The notes under the pieces: generated by a model
What the model was told of the DNA's origin: nothing
The model's input: the letters and a program-made list of their open reading frames with translations, nothing else
Databases searched by the model: none
Program-made: the position numbers and the translations under genes
Shown here: positions 15,653-24,207 of the stretch, one piece after another
How the letters are laid out: every line of letters starts with the position of its first letter
Numbering within the stretch: the stretch's first letter is position 1
From: Acidobacteriia bacterium UBA6623
GTDB lineage: Bacteria > Acidobacteriota > Terriglobia > Bryobacterales > UBA6623
Length of the DNA: 25,972 nt
Assembly (NCBI GenBank): GCA_002433055.1
Contig: DJHJ01000037.1
Span: forward strand, 5,301 to 31,272
Direction of reading: 5' to 3'

Positions 15653-16663
15653 ATGGCAGATACGGTCAGAGTCGGCATTGTAGGTTTCACCGGTTATAGC
15701 GGGATGGAGCTAGTCAAGTTTCTACAGCGACATCCCCATGTTGAGCCAGTTTTGTTGGAACATCGTTCCCAATTGCCTGATGAAGGCTCGTGTTGGGAAA
15801 CTGACCCCGAGCGAATACCGTGGTTGCCTGAAGGTCTTTGTGATTCAGGTATTCAGTTAGTTTTCTTTGCCACTCCGCATGAAGTATCACTAGAGCTTGT
15901 TCCAGCTGCTCTTGATACGGGAGTGAAGGTCATTGATCTGAGTGGAGCCTTTCGACTTCGCACTGTCGACAAATATAGCCGTTGGTATCAGATGGAGCAT
16001 GACAGGCCGGACTTACTCGAAGAAGCTGTATACGGTTTACCGGAATATTTTCGTGCTGTCACTAAAGTTGCTCGTCTTGTTTCCAACCCGGGTTGCTACC
16101 CAACTGCTGCGAGCTTAGCGATTCGTCCTCTTATTACTGCCGGTGTTCTCGCACGCGAAGCTGGCGTGATCTGTGACGCTAAATCTGGAGTAAGCGGTGC
16201 CGGCAAGAAGCCGTCGAGGAAGACTCACTTCTGCTCTGTGACTGATAACTTCTCTGCCTACGCAATACTGGAACACAGACATGTACCTGAAGTTCTGCTA
16301 ACCACTGATCTTGAGGAGCATGAACTCAGCTTCACCGCCCAGCTATTACCTGTGTATCGAGGTATTCTGGAAACTATTTACGTCCGTACTGAGGAAGAAA
16401 TGACGCGAGAAGAACTCGCAAATGTCTACCACAAAGTTTATGACAAAGAGCCCTTCGTGCGCGTTTACCCCGACGGCTCTCTGCCAAGTCTTGATTCAGT
16501 AAATCATACGAATTACTGCGATTTAGGGATTCGTGTTGATTCGAAGACTCGTCGGGCTGTTATCGTTGCTGCAATTGATAATTTAGGTAAAGGAGCTGCA
16601 GGTCAAGCGGTACAAAATATGAATCTTGTGCTTGGTTTCCCCGAAGCTTGCGGATTACTCTAA
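15653..16663 (+). CDS. argC: N-acetyl-gamma-glutamyl-phosphate reductase
   Basis: ArgC reduces N-acetylglutamyl phosphate to the semialdehyde with NADPH, the third step of arginine synthesis. The 336-residue product has the dinucleotide motif GIVGFTGYSGMELV (residues 8-21), the mid-region FFATPHEVSLEL, the catalytic Cys148 in SNPGCYPTAA, and SGAGKKPSRKTHFCSVTDN followed by EHRHVPE, which holds the conserved His. The C-terminus YCDLGIRVD and AAIDNLGKGAAGQAVQNMN is standard. argB follows after 30 nt, so they form one operon. An AGGT-like site lies about 12 nt before the ATG. Confidence 0.96.
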   Translation: MADTVRVGIVGFTGYSGMELVKFLQRHPHVEPVLLEHRSQLPDEGSCWETDPERIPWLPEGLCDSGIQLVFFATPHEVSLELVPAALDTGVKVIDLSGAFRLRTVDKYSRWYQMEHDRPDLLEEAVYGLPEYFRAVTKVARLVSNPGCYPTAASLAIRPLITAGVLAREAGVICDAKSGVSGAGKKPSRKTHFCSVTDNFSAYAILEHRHVPEVLLTTDLEEHELSFTAQLLPVYRGILETIYVRTEEEMTREELANVYHKVYDKEPFVRVYPDGSLPSLDSVNHTNYCDLGIRVDSKTRRAVIVAAIDNLGKGAAGQAVQNMNLVLGFPEACGLL

Positions 16664-16693
16664 TTAGCGAAAGACTCTCACGTATTTCAACTT

Positions 16694-17473
16694 GTGAAAC
16701 TACTCATTAAACTCGGCGGAACACTGCTCGAACAAACGAACATTCGCAAATCGCTGGCTACACAAATTGCTGCGCAGACTCTAGCTGGGCACAAGACTGT
16801 GATAGTACACGGTGGTGGTAAGCGACTAAGTCGCTATTTGGAGCACGGCGGTCACCAGAGTGAATTTCGTCATGGATTTAGAGTTACGCCACCGGAAATT
16901 TTGGATGCGGTTTTGAGAATTCTGGCAGGTGAGGTGAATCATCACTTGGTTTCAGAACTACAAAGTGAAGGAGCCCGTGCAGTAGGTCTATCTGGTATAG
17001 ATGCTGGTCTCGTGAAAGCTGTTCAGCTTGATGATCGCCTAGGGGCTGTTGGTCAGGTTTCGGATGTGAATACTACTGTACTTGATGTGTTGACCGCCGA
17101 AGGGTTCCTGCCAACAGTTGCTTGTGTTGCCGGTAGTGAGAGTGGCGATATTTTCAATGTGAACGCTGATCAAATGGCGGTTGCTTGTGCTGTAGGTTTT
17201 TCGGTTGATCAGCTGATCTTTTTGACCGACGTAGATGGCGTTCTTGATAGCAATAAAAAATTGCTTCCCCGGTTAACCCCACCTGATGCAGAAAATTTAA
17301 TTACTAATGGTGTCGCTCAAGGCGGTATGGAAGCTAAGCTGCGCTCTGCGGTGAATGGCCTTGAGCAGGGTATACGCCAAGTGCGGATTGCGGCTGGCAA
17401 AGCTCCCAATATCCTAACCCGACTACTTGAAGGTGAAGATGTTGGCACTACGTTGGAAACCAGCCATTCGTAG
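16694..17473 (+). CDS. argB: Acetylglutamate kinase
   Basis: ArgB phosphorylates N-acetylglutamate, the second arginine step. The 259-residue product starts with GTG directly at the first strand, KLLIKLGGTLLE, then VHGGGKRLSRYLE, GLSGIDAGLVKA, NVNADQMAVACAV and FLTDVDGVLDSNKKLLPRL, the amino-acid-kinase landmarks. It lacks the N-terminal kinked helix that marks arginine-inhibited hexameric enzymes, so it is likely the arginine-insensitive short form, as in E. coli (258 residues). The usual SGKDGG loop reads SGIDAG here. It follows argC by 30 nt; no argD, argF or argJ adjoins in the window. Confidence 0.95.
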   Translation: MKLLIKLGGTLLEQTNIRKSLATQIAAQTLAGHKTVIVHGGGKRLSRYLEHGGHQSEFRHGFRVTPPEILDAVLRILAGEVNHHLVSELQSEGARAVGLSGIDAGLVKAVQLDDRLGAVGQVSDVNTTVLDVLTAEGFLPTVACVAGSESGDIFNVNADQMAVACAVGFSVDQLIFLTDVDGVLDSNKKLLPRLTPPDAENLITNGVAQGGMEAKLRSAVNGLEQGIRQVRIAAGKAPNILTRLLEGEDVGTTLETSHS

Positions 17474-17483
17474 CAGGGGTTTT

Positions 17484-17498
17484 TGTGCACGGTGCACA
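17484..17498. repeat. 15-nt palindrome just after argB
   Basis: TGTGCACGGTGCACA is a perfect 7-bp inverted repeat around one central G, 10 nt beyond the argB stop. With no loop and no T-run after it, it looks more like a protein-binding site than a terminator. The rest of the 245-nt gap to the FmdB gene shows nothing I can name. Confidence 0.35.
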
Positions 17499-17718
17499 TT
17501 TCCTAGAACGAATCGGATTATTGTCTTTGCTAATTGCTACAAGGCTAAGACAAAAAGCTTCGGACAGAGAACTGACTAGTTTGATCAAAGTTCAGGCGAC
17601 TGTTGCTGTTTAGTATTGAACAGGGTTCCAACATGCAGGACAGGTGGTTTACCCTTGATATACTTAACCCTAGGCCGTGCTAGGCACACCAAGTTGTCTC
17701 TGTCCGAAACGATTCATT

Positions 17719-18033
17719 ATGCCCTTGTATGAGTACAAATGCCTAAAATGCGGGAAAGGCTTTGAAGAAATTCGTAAGTTTTCTGATCCGCCACTGACTG
17801 TGCACGAGCATTGTGGTGGAGAATTGCAGAAACTACTGTCACCGCCAGCGATTCAATTCAAAGGGACTGGCTGGTATGTTACGGATTACGCGAAGAAATC
17901 GGAAGGCTCTCAGGATAATAAGAAGGGTGTCGATCAAAAGAAAACTGAAAAAACTGCGAAAGATGCAAAAACAGCGAAAACGAAGACGGCATCTTCCGAC
18001 ACCAAGTCAGCATCCACTTCTGCAAAAACTTGA
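17719..18033 (+). CDS. FmdB-family zinc ribbon protein
   Basis: A 104-residue protein whose first 45 residues match the FmdB putative regulatory zinc ribbon: MPLYEYKCLKCGKGFEEIRKF, then the second knuckle HEHCGGELQKLL. Ligands are Cys8, Cys11, His29 and Cys32; the usual third cysteine is replaced by His, which can still bind zinc. After PPAIQFKGTGWYVTDY the rest (from about residue 58) is a low-complexity tail of Lys, Thr, Ser, Ala and Asp, probably disordered. The ATG at 17719 fits the family start; the longer frame from 17677 adds unrelated residues. It precedes thrS by 51 nt. The role of the family is not established. Confidence 0.88.
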   Translation: MPLYEYKCLKCGKGFEEIRKFSDPPLTVHEHCGGELQKLLSPPAIQFKGTGWYVTDYAKKSEGSQDNKKGVDQKKTEKTAKDAKTAKTKTASSDTKSASTSAKT

Positions 18034-18084
18034 GGCCTAATTTAGGCAGACGAGCTCTTGTCCTAAAAGGAGACTGCAACCACA

Positions 18085-20028
18085 ATGGAATCGATTCTGG
18101 TCACGCTTCCGGACGGCACAGAGAAGATAGTCGAAAAGGGGACGACGGCTTGTGATATCGCCAAAGAGATTAGCCCAAGGTTGGCCCAGTCAGCCCTAGC
18201 GGCGAAGCTTAACAATGAGGCAATCGACTTGGCAGAACCGATTGTCAGTGATGGCTCATTGAAAATCCTCACGGAACGTGATCCCGAAAGTCTTGAAATC
18301 TATCGACATTCAAGCGCTCACCTCTTAGCTGCAGCTGTTCTGGAATTGTATCCCGAAACCAAGCTTGGTATAGGTCCACCCACGGAACAGGGTTTTTTCT
18401 ATGATTTTGAACGAGAGGAACCATTTACTCCTGAGGATCTCGAGAGGATTGAAGAACGGATGCGTGAGATTGTCAAACGCAATCCACGGAACTACCGAGT
18501 CTGGCTTCCACGACAGGAAACGCTTGCAGAGTTTCGAGAAGCTGGCGAGCAAATGAAGTGCGAACTGATAGAGGAAAAGACTGATGAGGACAGTATTTCG
18601 ATTTACAAAACCGGCGATCTTTTTCTTGACTTCTGTCGGGGTCCTCATGTTCCCAGCATGGGCCGCATCAAGGCGTTTAAATTGCTCTCCGTTGCTGGAG
18701 CATACTGGAAAGGCAACGAAAACAATCAGCGTTTACAGCGCATCTACGGAACTTCTTTTTTCAATAAAAAGGATCTTAATGCCTATCTTCTCCGCGTTGA
18801 AGAGGCTAAGAAACGTGATCATCGCAAGCTCGGAAAGCAACTTGACCTATTTAGTGTCCAAGATGAGGCAGGTCCAGGGTTAATCTTCTGGCACCCAAAA
18901 GGAGGGGTCATCCGTCGCTTGATGGAAGATTGGCTGCGTGAGCAGTATGTTGCACGTGGTTATGGGTTGGTTTATACGCCTCATGTCGCACGACATGACC
19001 TTTGGCGTACGTCTGGCCATGCGGACTTTTACTCCGACGACATGTTCTCGACGATGAAATTGGATGACTCCGACTATCAGCTAAAGCCGATGAACTGTCC
19101 CTTTCATATTTTGATCTATAAGAACGGACTGCGCAGTTATCGTGATCTGCCGGTTCGATTGGGGGAATTGGGGACGGTCTACCGATATGAGCGGTCAGGC
19201 GTGATGCATGGTTTACTCCGGGTGCGGGGTTTTACCCAGGATGATGCACATATTTTTTGCACACCCGAACAAGTTAAAAGTGAGGTTATTGGATGTGTGG
19301 ATTTTGCACTCGACGTACTGAAGACATTTGGATTTAGCACATTTGAAGTAGAGCTATCGACCTGGGACGGGGGCAACAGTGAAAAGTACGCAGGATCTGC
19401 GGAAGAATGGGAAATGGCTGAAAACGGTTTATTTAGCGCTCTCAAAGAACGGGAAATTGATGCCAAGATTATGCCCAATGAGGCAGCGTTTTACGGACCA
19501 AAGATTGATGTGAAATTAGTGGATGCTATAGGCAGGCCATGGCAGCTTTCGACAGTTCAGTTTGATTTCAATTTACCTCGTCGATTTGCACTGGAATACA
19601 TCGGAGAGGATGGGAAGGCACACAGGCCTGTAATGGTACATCGTGCTTTGTGGGGCTCCGTGGAAAGGTTTTTTGGTGTCTTGATAGAGCACTATGCAGG
19701 TGCATTTCCCTTGTGGTTGGCTCCTGTGCAAGTAATTGTCTTACCTATTACCGATCGTCAGAATGGTTTTTCTGAACAGGTACAGAAACAACTTTTGGCC
19801 GCTGGTATTCGGGCAGAACTCGATCCCCGCAGCGAAAAAATCAATTTTAAAATCCGTGAAGCTCAGATACAGAAAATCCCATATATGCTGGTTGTCGGAG
19901 AACGCGAAGCCAAAGACGATACTGTTGCAGTAAGGCACCGTAAGCGAGGAAATGAGGGAACCTTGAGTGTTGAAGAATTCATCACAAATACTTCTAGTTT
20001 GATTGATTCGAGAGTGACCACGGACTAG
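18085..20028 (+). CDS. thrS: Threonine-tRNA ligase
   Basis: ThrRS charges tRNA-Thr and removes mischarged serine. All domains are present in 647 residues: the TGS domain (1-62, opening ILVTLPDGTEKIV), the editing domain with HSSAH (His75, His79) and FCRGPHVPS, and the class II catalytic core. The core shows Cys338 in MNCPFH (zinc ligand), YRYERSGVMHGLLRVRGFTQDDAHIF (motif 2) and RALWGSVERFFGVLIEHYAG (motif 3), then the anticodon-binding domain to the end. A GGAG lies 12 nt before the ATG, rather far. It is not followed by infC-rpmI-rplT, a common arrangement, but by Gfo/Idh genes. No T-box is visible in the 51-nt leader. Confidence 0.97.
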   Translation: MESILVTLPDGTEKIVEKGTTACDIAKEISPRLAQSALAAKLNNEAIDLAEPIVSDGSLKILTERDPESLEIYRHSSAHLLAAAVLELYPETKLGIGPPTEQGFFYDFEREEPFTPEDLERIEERMREIVKRNPRNYRVWLPRQETLAEFREAGEQMKCELIEEKTDEDSISIYKTGDLFLDFCRGPHVPSMGRIKAFKLLSVAGAYWKGNENNQRLQRIYGTSFFNKKDLNAYLLRVEEAKKRDHRKLGKQLDLFSVQDEAGPGLIFWHPKGGVIRRLMEDWLREQYVARGYGLVYTPHVARHDLWRTSGHADFYSDDMFSTMKLDDSDYQLKPMNCPFHILIYKNGLRSYRDLPVRLGELGTVYRYERSGVMHGLLRVRGFTQDDAHIFCTPEQVKSEVIGCVDFALDVLKTFGFSTFEVELSTWDGGNSEKYAGSAEEWEMAENGLFSALKEREIDAKIMPNEAAFYGPKIDVKLVDAIGRPWQLSTVQFDFNLPRRFALEYIGEDGKAHRPVMVHRALWGSVERFFGVLIEHYAGAFPLWLAPVQVIVLPITDRQNGFSEQVQKQLLAAGIRAELDPRSEKINFKIREAQIQKIPYMLVVGEREAKDDTVAVRHRKRGNEGTLSVEEFITNTSSLIDSRVTTD

Positions 20029-20054
20029 AGCGTTGAATGTTTCGTGCAACGTTT
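20029..20054 (+). terminator. Weak possible terminator after thrS
   Basis: AGCGTTG and CAACGTT (one G-U pair) can form a 7-bp stem with an 11-nt loop directly after the thrS stop. Only three Ts follow (20052-20054), two of them in the stem, so intrinsic termination would be weak. Confidence 0.25.
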
Positions 20055-20140
20055 GAGTCACTTGCAAAAATTGTTCATCTGAGTCAAGATCGACTGGAAC
20101 ACTATTTCTGGAGAGTTCGAGAGAGCGGGAGGATAAAAAT

Positions 20141-21202
20141 ATGAATTCGGTTGACCGCAGGAAATTTCTTCGTGTAACTGGGTCGGCAGCTGCATCAGTG
20201 GTTGCTGCCAGAGCAGGAAAAACACCAATTCGCGTAGGCGTATTCGGTACTCAGCACGGCCACACCAACAGTAAAATGCGCGCCATGCGTGCGAATAGTG
20301 ACTACGAAATAGTTGCTGTTCATGAACCCAACGAAAGTGCACGTAAAAATCGCCAGAGCCAGGAGTTGTTTGCCGGATTGCAGTTCATCTCGGAAGATGC
20401 TCTACTTGCCGACGATTCTTTGGATCTTATTATGGTCGAGTGTAGTGTTTGGGAAGCGATTGGGTGGGGAAATAAGGTGATTGATGCCGGGCGTCATCTC
20501 CATCTTGAGAAACCTCCTTCGCCAGACCTCGACCCGTTCCGCAAATTGGTCGAAAAGGCGAAAAGAAAGGGGCTATTGCTGCAGCAGGGTTATAACTACC
20601 GTTTTCATCCTTGTATTCGTGCCGCTATAGAAGCTGCCCAAAAAGGTTGGCTTGGTGATGTGTACCTTATGCGAGCTACGATGAATTCGAATCGTGGTAA
20701 GAGATCACGTGCTAGTGAAGCTAAGTATCCGGGCGGCGCTTTTTTTGAGTTATGTGGCCATATGGTTGACCGTGCAGTGGAGCTGTGGGGACGTCCCGAT
20801 AAGACGACAAGTTTCATGCGTCATGACACCAGTGAACCTGACGATCTAAAGGATAATACTTTGGCGGTTCTTGAGTACGAAAAATCAATGGCGGTGATTT
20901 CAACTGCCGCTAAAATGGCTAATGCTGGTGCTCATCGCTCTTTTGAATTGGTCGGTACTGAGGGGTCATTCTTCATTCAGCCGATTAGTGGTGACAGAAC
21001 AATGCGAGTCAATATGAGTGAAGCCCGTGGGACATACAAGAAGGGATGGCAAGACATCAAATTTGAGCCTCATATCTACGACAAGTATGAGTTTGCGGAC
21101 ATGGCTCGTGCTATTAGGACGGGTGAGCCGCTGAGTTACTCCTACGATCATGAATTGCTCGTGCATGAAACTTTACTCCGAGCATCTGGACATATGACTT
21201 GA
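20141..21202 (+). CDS. Gfo/Idh/MocA family oxidoreductase, Tat-exported (first of a pair)
   Basis: A 353-residue NAD(P)-dependent oxidoreductase. The twin-arginine motif DRRKFLRVTG (Arg6-Arg7) and alanine-rich stretch predict Tat export, as for Zymomonas glucose-fructose oxidoreductase, which carries bound NADP. The nucleotide fold begins RVGVFGTQHGH; HLEKPPS holds the conserved EKP lysine, and GGAFFELCGHMVDRAVELWG gives the substrate-site His and Asp. The C-terminal alpha/beta domain ends near a disordered short tail. GGAGG lies about 11 nt before the ATG. The second Gfo/Idh gene follows after 40 nt, so they form an operon. The sugar substrate is unknown. Confidence 0.9.
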   Translation: MNSVDRRKFLRVTGSAAASVVAARAGKTPIRVGVFGTQHGHTNSKMRAMRANSDYEIVAVHEPNESARKNRQSQELFAGLQFISEDALLADDSLDLIMVECSVWEAIGWGNKVIDAGRHLHLEKPPSPDLDPFRKLVEKAKRKGLLLQQGYNYRFHPCIRAAIEAAQKGWLGDVYLMRATMNSNRGKRSRASEAKYPGGAFFELCGHMVDRAVELWGRPDKTTSFMRHDTSEPDDLKDNTLAVLEYEKSMAVISTAAKMANAGAHRSFELVGTEGSFFIQPISGDRTMRVNMSEARGTYKKGWQDIKFEPHIYDKYEFADMARAIRTGEPLSYSYDHELLVHETLLRASGHMT

Positions 21203-21242
21203 GCGGTAATGAACTCTGTACGGCCACCAGATAGGAAGAGAC

Positions 21243-22385
21243 ATGAAATCATCCAAGAATGCGGTTACACGTAGAACTCTGATCGGAGCGACGACCGTGG
21301 TGCCGTTCGCCGCTGTCGCAGGGAGTACTGCAAATTCAAGCGTTTCAATTGGTTTGTTGGGTACGGGGGGGCGTGGCCCCACAGTTTCACGTTTACTGAC
21401 CCAGAACACGTCAGGTCGGATTGCCGCGTTGTGTGATCTCTATGACGAGAAAATCGAGCGCGCAAAAAGGGTTATCAATCTCGAAAATCCAGTGATTTAT
21501 AAAGATTATGAAAAACTACTCGCTAGTGATGTTGATGCCATCATAATTGCGACACCTGCCTTTTTGCATGCCGAACATTTCGAGAAAGCGGTCCAAGCAG
21601 GGAAGCACATATACATAGAAAAGCCTGCTTCACCAGATGTTGCTGGTTGCAAACGTATCATGCGAGCAGCCGACAGTGCAGATCGTCACCTTAATATCAC
21701 CTTCGGTTTCCAGCGCCGGTACAGTCAGATCTATAAGAACGCCAAAACCTTACTGGATTCCGGTGAGATTGGAACCGTCCGTTTGGCTCTACTTCAATTT
21801 CTTAAGAGCCGAAGTTCGAAAAAACGACCTGGAGGCATGGAGCCGCCAACAAAATTGGCTGATAAGATCGCGCAATGGTATTCGTGGCGTCATCTTTCAG
21901 GTGATCTGATTGTCGAAAACAATATACATTTAATAGACGTGATGAACTGGTTTTTGGGTGTTCATCCAATGAAAGCTATTGGCACGGGCGGACAGACTGT
22001 ACCACGACCAGGTGACGTACGCGATCACGGTCAAGTCACCTTTGATTACCCAAACAATGTGCAAGGTTGTTTAACTGGTACAACACTTGCACCACCTACC
22101 TACCGGGTAGTTAATGAGCGGTTCTTTGGAAATAAAGGTGGCATAGAAACCACGTCACTCTACTGGAAGCATTTTCGCAACCGTGATGAAATTTTGACCG
22201 AGCAAGCACCACGCAATTCAACCGTCGAAGCCGTAGACGAATTTGTGACGCGAATCACAGAGAGTCGTCCGGAAAATACTGGAGTACGTGGTGCTGAATC
22301 AACTCTGACCGCTATCCTCGGACGTATGGCAATGGATCTCAAGAGGGAAGTCACCTGGGAAGAAATGTGGAATTCGGAAGCCTAA
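21243..22385 (+). CDS. Gfo/Idh/MocA family oxidoreductase, Tat-exported (second of a pair)
   Basis: A 380-residue relative of the preceding gene. It has a twin-arginine motif TRRTLIGA (Arg10-Arg11) with a hydrophobic stretch, then SIGLLGTGGRGPTVSRLL (dinucleotide motif), ATPAFLHAEHFEKAV, HIYIEKPAS and SGDLIVENNIHLIDVMNWFLG, where His and Asp mark the active site. It differs strongly from its neighbour in the C-terminal domain, so the two are old paralogues rather than a recent duplication. GGAAGAG lies a few nt before the ATG. Likely a periplasmic sugar or glycoside oxidoreductase; a link with the GMC dehydrogenase 18 kb away is only speculation. Confidence 0.91.
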   Translation: MKSSKNAVTRRTLIGATTVVPFAAVAGSTANSSVSIGLLGTGGRGPTVSRLLTQNTSGRIAALCDLYDEKIERAKRVINLENPVIYKDYEKLLASDVDAIIIATPAFLHAEHFEKAVQAGKHIYIEKPASPDVAGCKRIMRAADSADRHLNITFGFQRRYSQIYKNAKTLLDSGEIGTVRLALLQFLKSRSSKKRPGGMEPPTKLADKIAQWYSWRHLSGDLIVENNIHLIDVMNWFLGVHPMKAIGTGGQTVPRPGDVRDHGQVTFDYPNNVQGCLTGTTLAPPTYRVVNERFFGNKGGIETTSLYWKHFRNRDEILTEQAPRNSTVEAVDEFVTRITESRPENTGVRGAESTLTAILGRMAMDLKREVTWEEMWNSEA

Positions 22386-22612
22386 CGCTCTACGTGATCA
22401 GCAAGAAACCCCTTTGCGGTATCTTTAATTAGAATGGTCAACTTGGCCATCGAAAAGCATATTTAAACACTCTGCTTAGGTCTTCATTTGTTGTGTGGTC
22501 ATGGTTGGTCTTGGTTGATCCTCCACCGTCGCATTGCAAAATGCTATAGGGTTGGATACGGCCGGCGTGATTTTGCAAGATGAAGCTAAGTTTTGTAGGA
22601 GTGCGGAGTACA

Positions 22613-23266
22613 ATGCGAAATCGCCAACTCATGAACCGGCTCTTTTTTTTACTGTTGTTTGCCGCAGCTGTATATGGCCTGTTCCGAATCGGTTGGTTAG
22701 GTCAAGTCAGTGACTACAACCGTTTAGTCGAAATCCTACGTCAAGAAGGGGTTTGGGGTCCACTGACCTGCATTGGTGTTCAGGTTCTGCAGGTTATCGT
22801 TTTTATGGTTCCAGGTGAAGTAACCCAGGTTGCAGCTGGATATGTTTTCGGAGCTTGGGCGGGATTTATTTATTCCTGGATTGGCATCATGTTGGGATCT
22901 GTTTGTGCATTCGGGTTCTCGAGTTTGGTGGGACGGTCGGTGGTGGGGCGAATCTTGGGGGAAACGAGACTTACTAGGATCAATAGCGCATTAGAGACTC
23001 ACAAAGGAAAGTCAGCTTTGTTTGTGCTGTTTCTTATCCCGGGAATACCCAAGGACAGTTTATGTTATGCGGTTGGGTTGACGGAATTCAAATTGGGTGA
23101 ATTCCTGATCCTTTCAGGATTAGGTCGAGCACCCGCGTTGTTATTCAGTACGATGATGGGTTCTCAAATTTATGAACAGCAATATTTCTCACTTGGTTTG
23201 ACTGCAATACTTGCTGTAGCGATCGGTGGTGTAGCTTTCTTCTATATAAAAAAGAGGAGAAGTTAG
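22613..23266 (+). CDS. DedA/TVP38-type (VTT domain) membrane protein
   Basis: A 217-residue inner-membrane protein with about five hydrophobic segments, of the TVP38/TMEM64 (SNARE-associated, VTT) family; relatives act as lipid scramblases or flippases. Family marks are the re-entrant motif VPGEVTQVAAGYVFGAWAGF, the GSVCAFGFSSLVGR helix, and FLIPGIPKDSLCYAVGLTEFKLGEFLILSGLGRAP with the conserved proline-aspartate region. GGAG precedes the ATG at 22613; an ATG 33 nt upstream would add 11 residues and has a poorer ribosome site. The next gene starts 3 nt after its stop, with its ribosome site inside this gene, so translation is coupled. The 227-nt gap before it holds no gene. Confidence 0.88.
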   Translation: MRNRQLMNRLFFLLLFAAAVYGLFRIGWLGQVSDYNRLVEILRQEGVWGPLTCIGVQVLQVIVFMVPGEVTQVAAGYVFGAWAGFIYSWIGIMLGSVCAFGFSSLVGRSVVGRILGETRLTRINSALETHKGKSALFVLFLIPGIPKDSLCYAVGLTEFKLGEFLILSGLGRAPALLFSTMMGSQIYEQQYFSLGLTAILAVAIGGVAFFYIKKRRS

Positions 23267-23269
23267 ATT

Positions 23270-24109
23270 GTGATCCGACTAATGACCAAGTCAGATATCC
23301 CTTCAGCGATGCTCCTGAAGGAGTCTGAGGGATGGAATCAAACTGAAATTGATTGGGTGACAATCCAACAAATTGAACCTGGTGGATGTCTGGTATTTGA
23401 ACGAGCAGGTACAGTTGTGGGTACGGTAACTACAGTGTGCTATGGCAAGCACCTAGGTTGGATAGGGATGATGTTGGTTGATGCCGAATACCGTCGCCAG
23501 GGTATCGGTGCGGCGTTGATCGAAGCAGCTTTGGAATATCTCGATCGCCGAGAAGTATCAATAGCGAAATTGGATGCTACGGACGTAGGGCGGCTGCTCT
23601 ATGACAAATTTGGTTTTGTCGATGAGTGTACTGTTGAGCGTTGGATTCGCCCTAGCGGTGATGTACAGGAAGAACAAAAACCAGATGATGGAAAAGATAC
23701 AATTGGTAACTGGGATCAACATTTAGATCAAGAAGCATTTGGGCTTGATCGTAGCCGTATCTTGGATTGTCTACTAGCGAACCCAGGAGTCAGATTGTTT
23801 CGAACCAGCAATGCACAGGCTTTTTTGCGACCTGGGTCAAAATTTCAGCAGTTAGGCCCTTTTGTGGCACGTGACACCCATGCTGCCGGAGTGGTGCTTG
23901 ATAAGATTCTCAGCCACAGCTGTGCTTGTACAATTGCTTGGGATCTGTTTCCTGACTGTTTGACAGCAGTACAGTTGTCTCGCGAAAAGGGGTTTGCACC
24001 GCGTCGACGATTGACGCGAATGGCCAAGAAGATGCGATCCGACAGCTCTGAAAGTTTTTTGGGCGATCAAGCAATGCAGTTTGGTATTGCAGCTTTTGAA
24101 TTTGGCTAG
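23270..24109 (+). CDS. Two-domain GNAT acetyltransferase (YitH-like)
   Basis: A 279-residue protein. Residues 1-127 form a GNAT domain with the acetyl-CoA loop RRQGIGAAL (residues 75-83) after WIGMMLVDAEY, and the C-terminal LYDKFGFVDE. Residues about 150-265 match the acetyltransferase-18 (YitH/HsdM-type) second domain: FGLDRSRIL, then FLRPGSKFQQLGPFVARDTHAA and LSREKGFAPRRRLTRM. The start is GTG at 23270, with GAGGAG about 10 nt upstream. It is 3 nt from the DedA-type gene and 98 nt from the next, so an operon is likely. No substrate can be named. Confidence 0.88.
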   Translation: MIRLMTKSDIPSAMLLKESEGWNQTEIDWVTIQQIEPGGCLVFERAGTVVGTVTTVCYGKHLGWIGMMLVDAEYRRQGIGAALIEAALEYLDRREVSIAKLDATDVGRLLYDKFGFVDECTVERWIRPSGDVQEEQKPDDGKDTIGNWDQHLDQEAFGLDRSRILDCLLANPGVRLFRTSNAQAFLRPGSKFQQLGPFVARDTHAAGVVLDKILSHSCACTIAWDLFPDCLTAVQLSREKGFAPRRRLTRMAKKMRSDSSESFLGDQAMQFGIAAFEFG

Positions 24110-24207
24110 GGGTCGCCACGCCATTTTTTGACTGATCCTATGAAACAATGTGATGGTGGCTCGGTGGATTTGTGACGGGGTAGGCCTGGCTCCGTCCTGG
24201 TAAATTT

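Noticed and set aside
22440..22545. Small inverted repeats (for example GCATT-GCAA-AATGC) upstream of the DedA-type gene
   Set aside because: Stems of 5-7 bp in a 227-nt gap are expected by chance and no T-run or promoter fits them.
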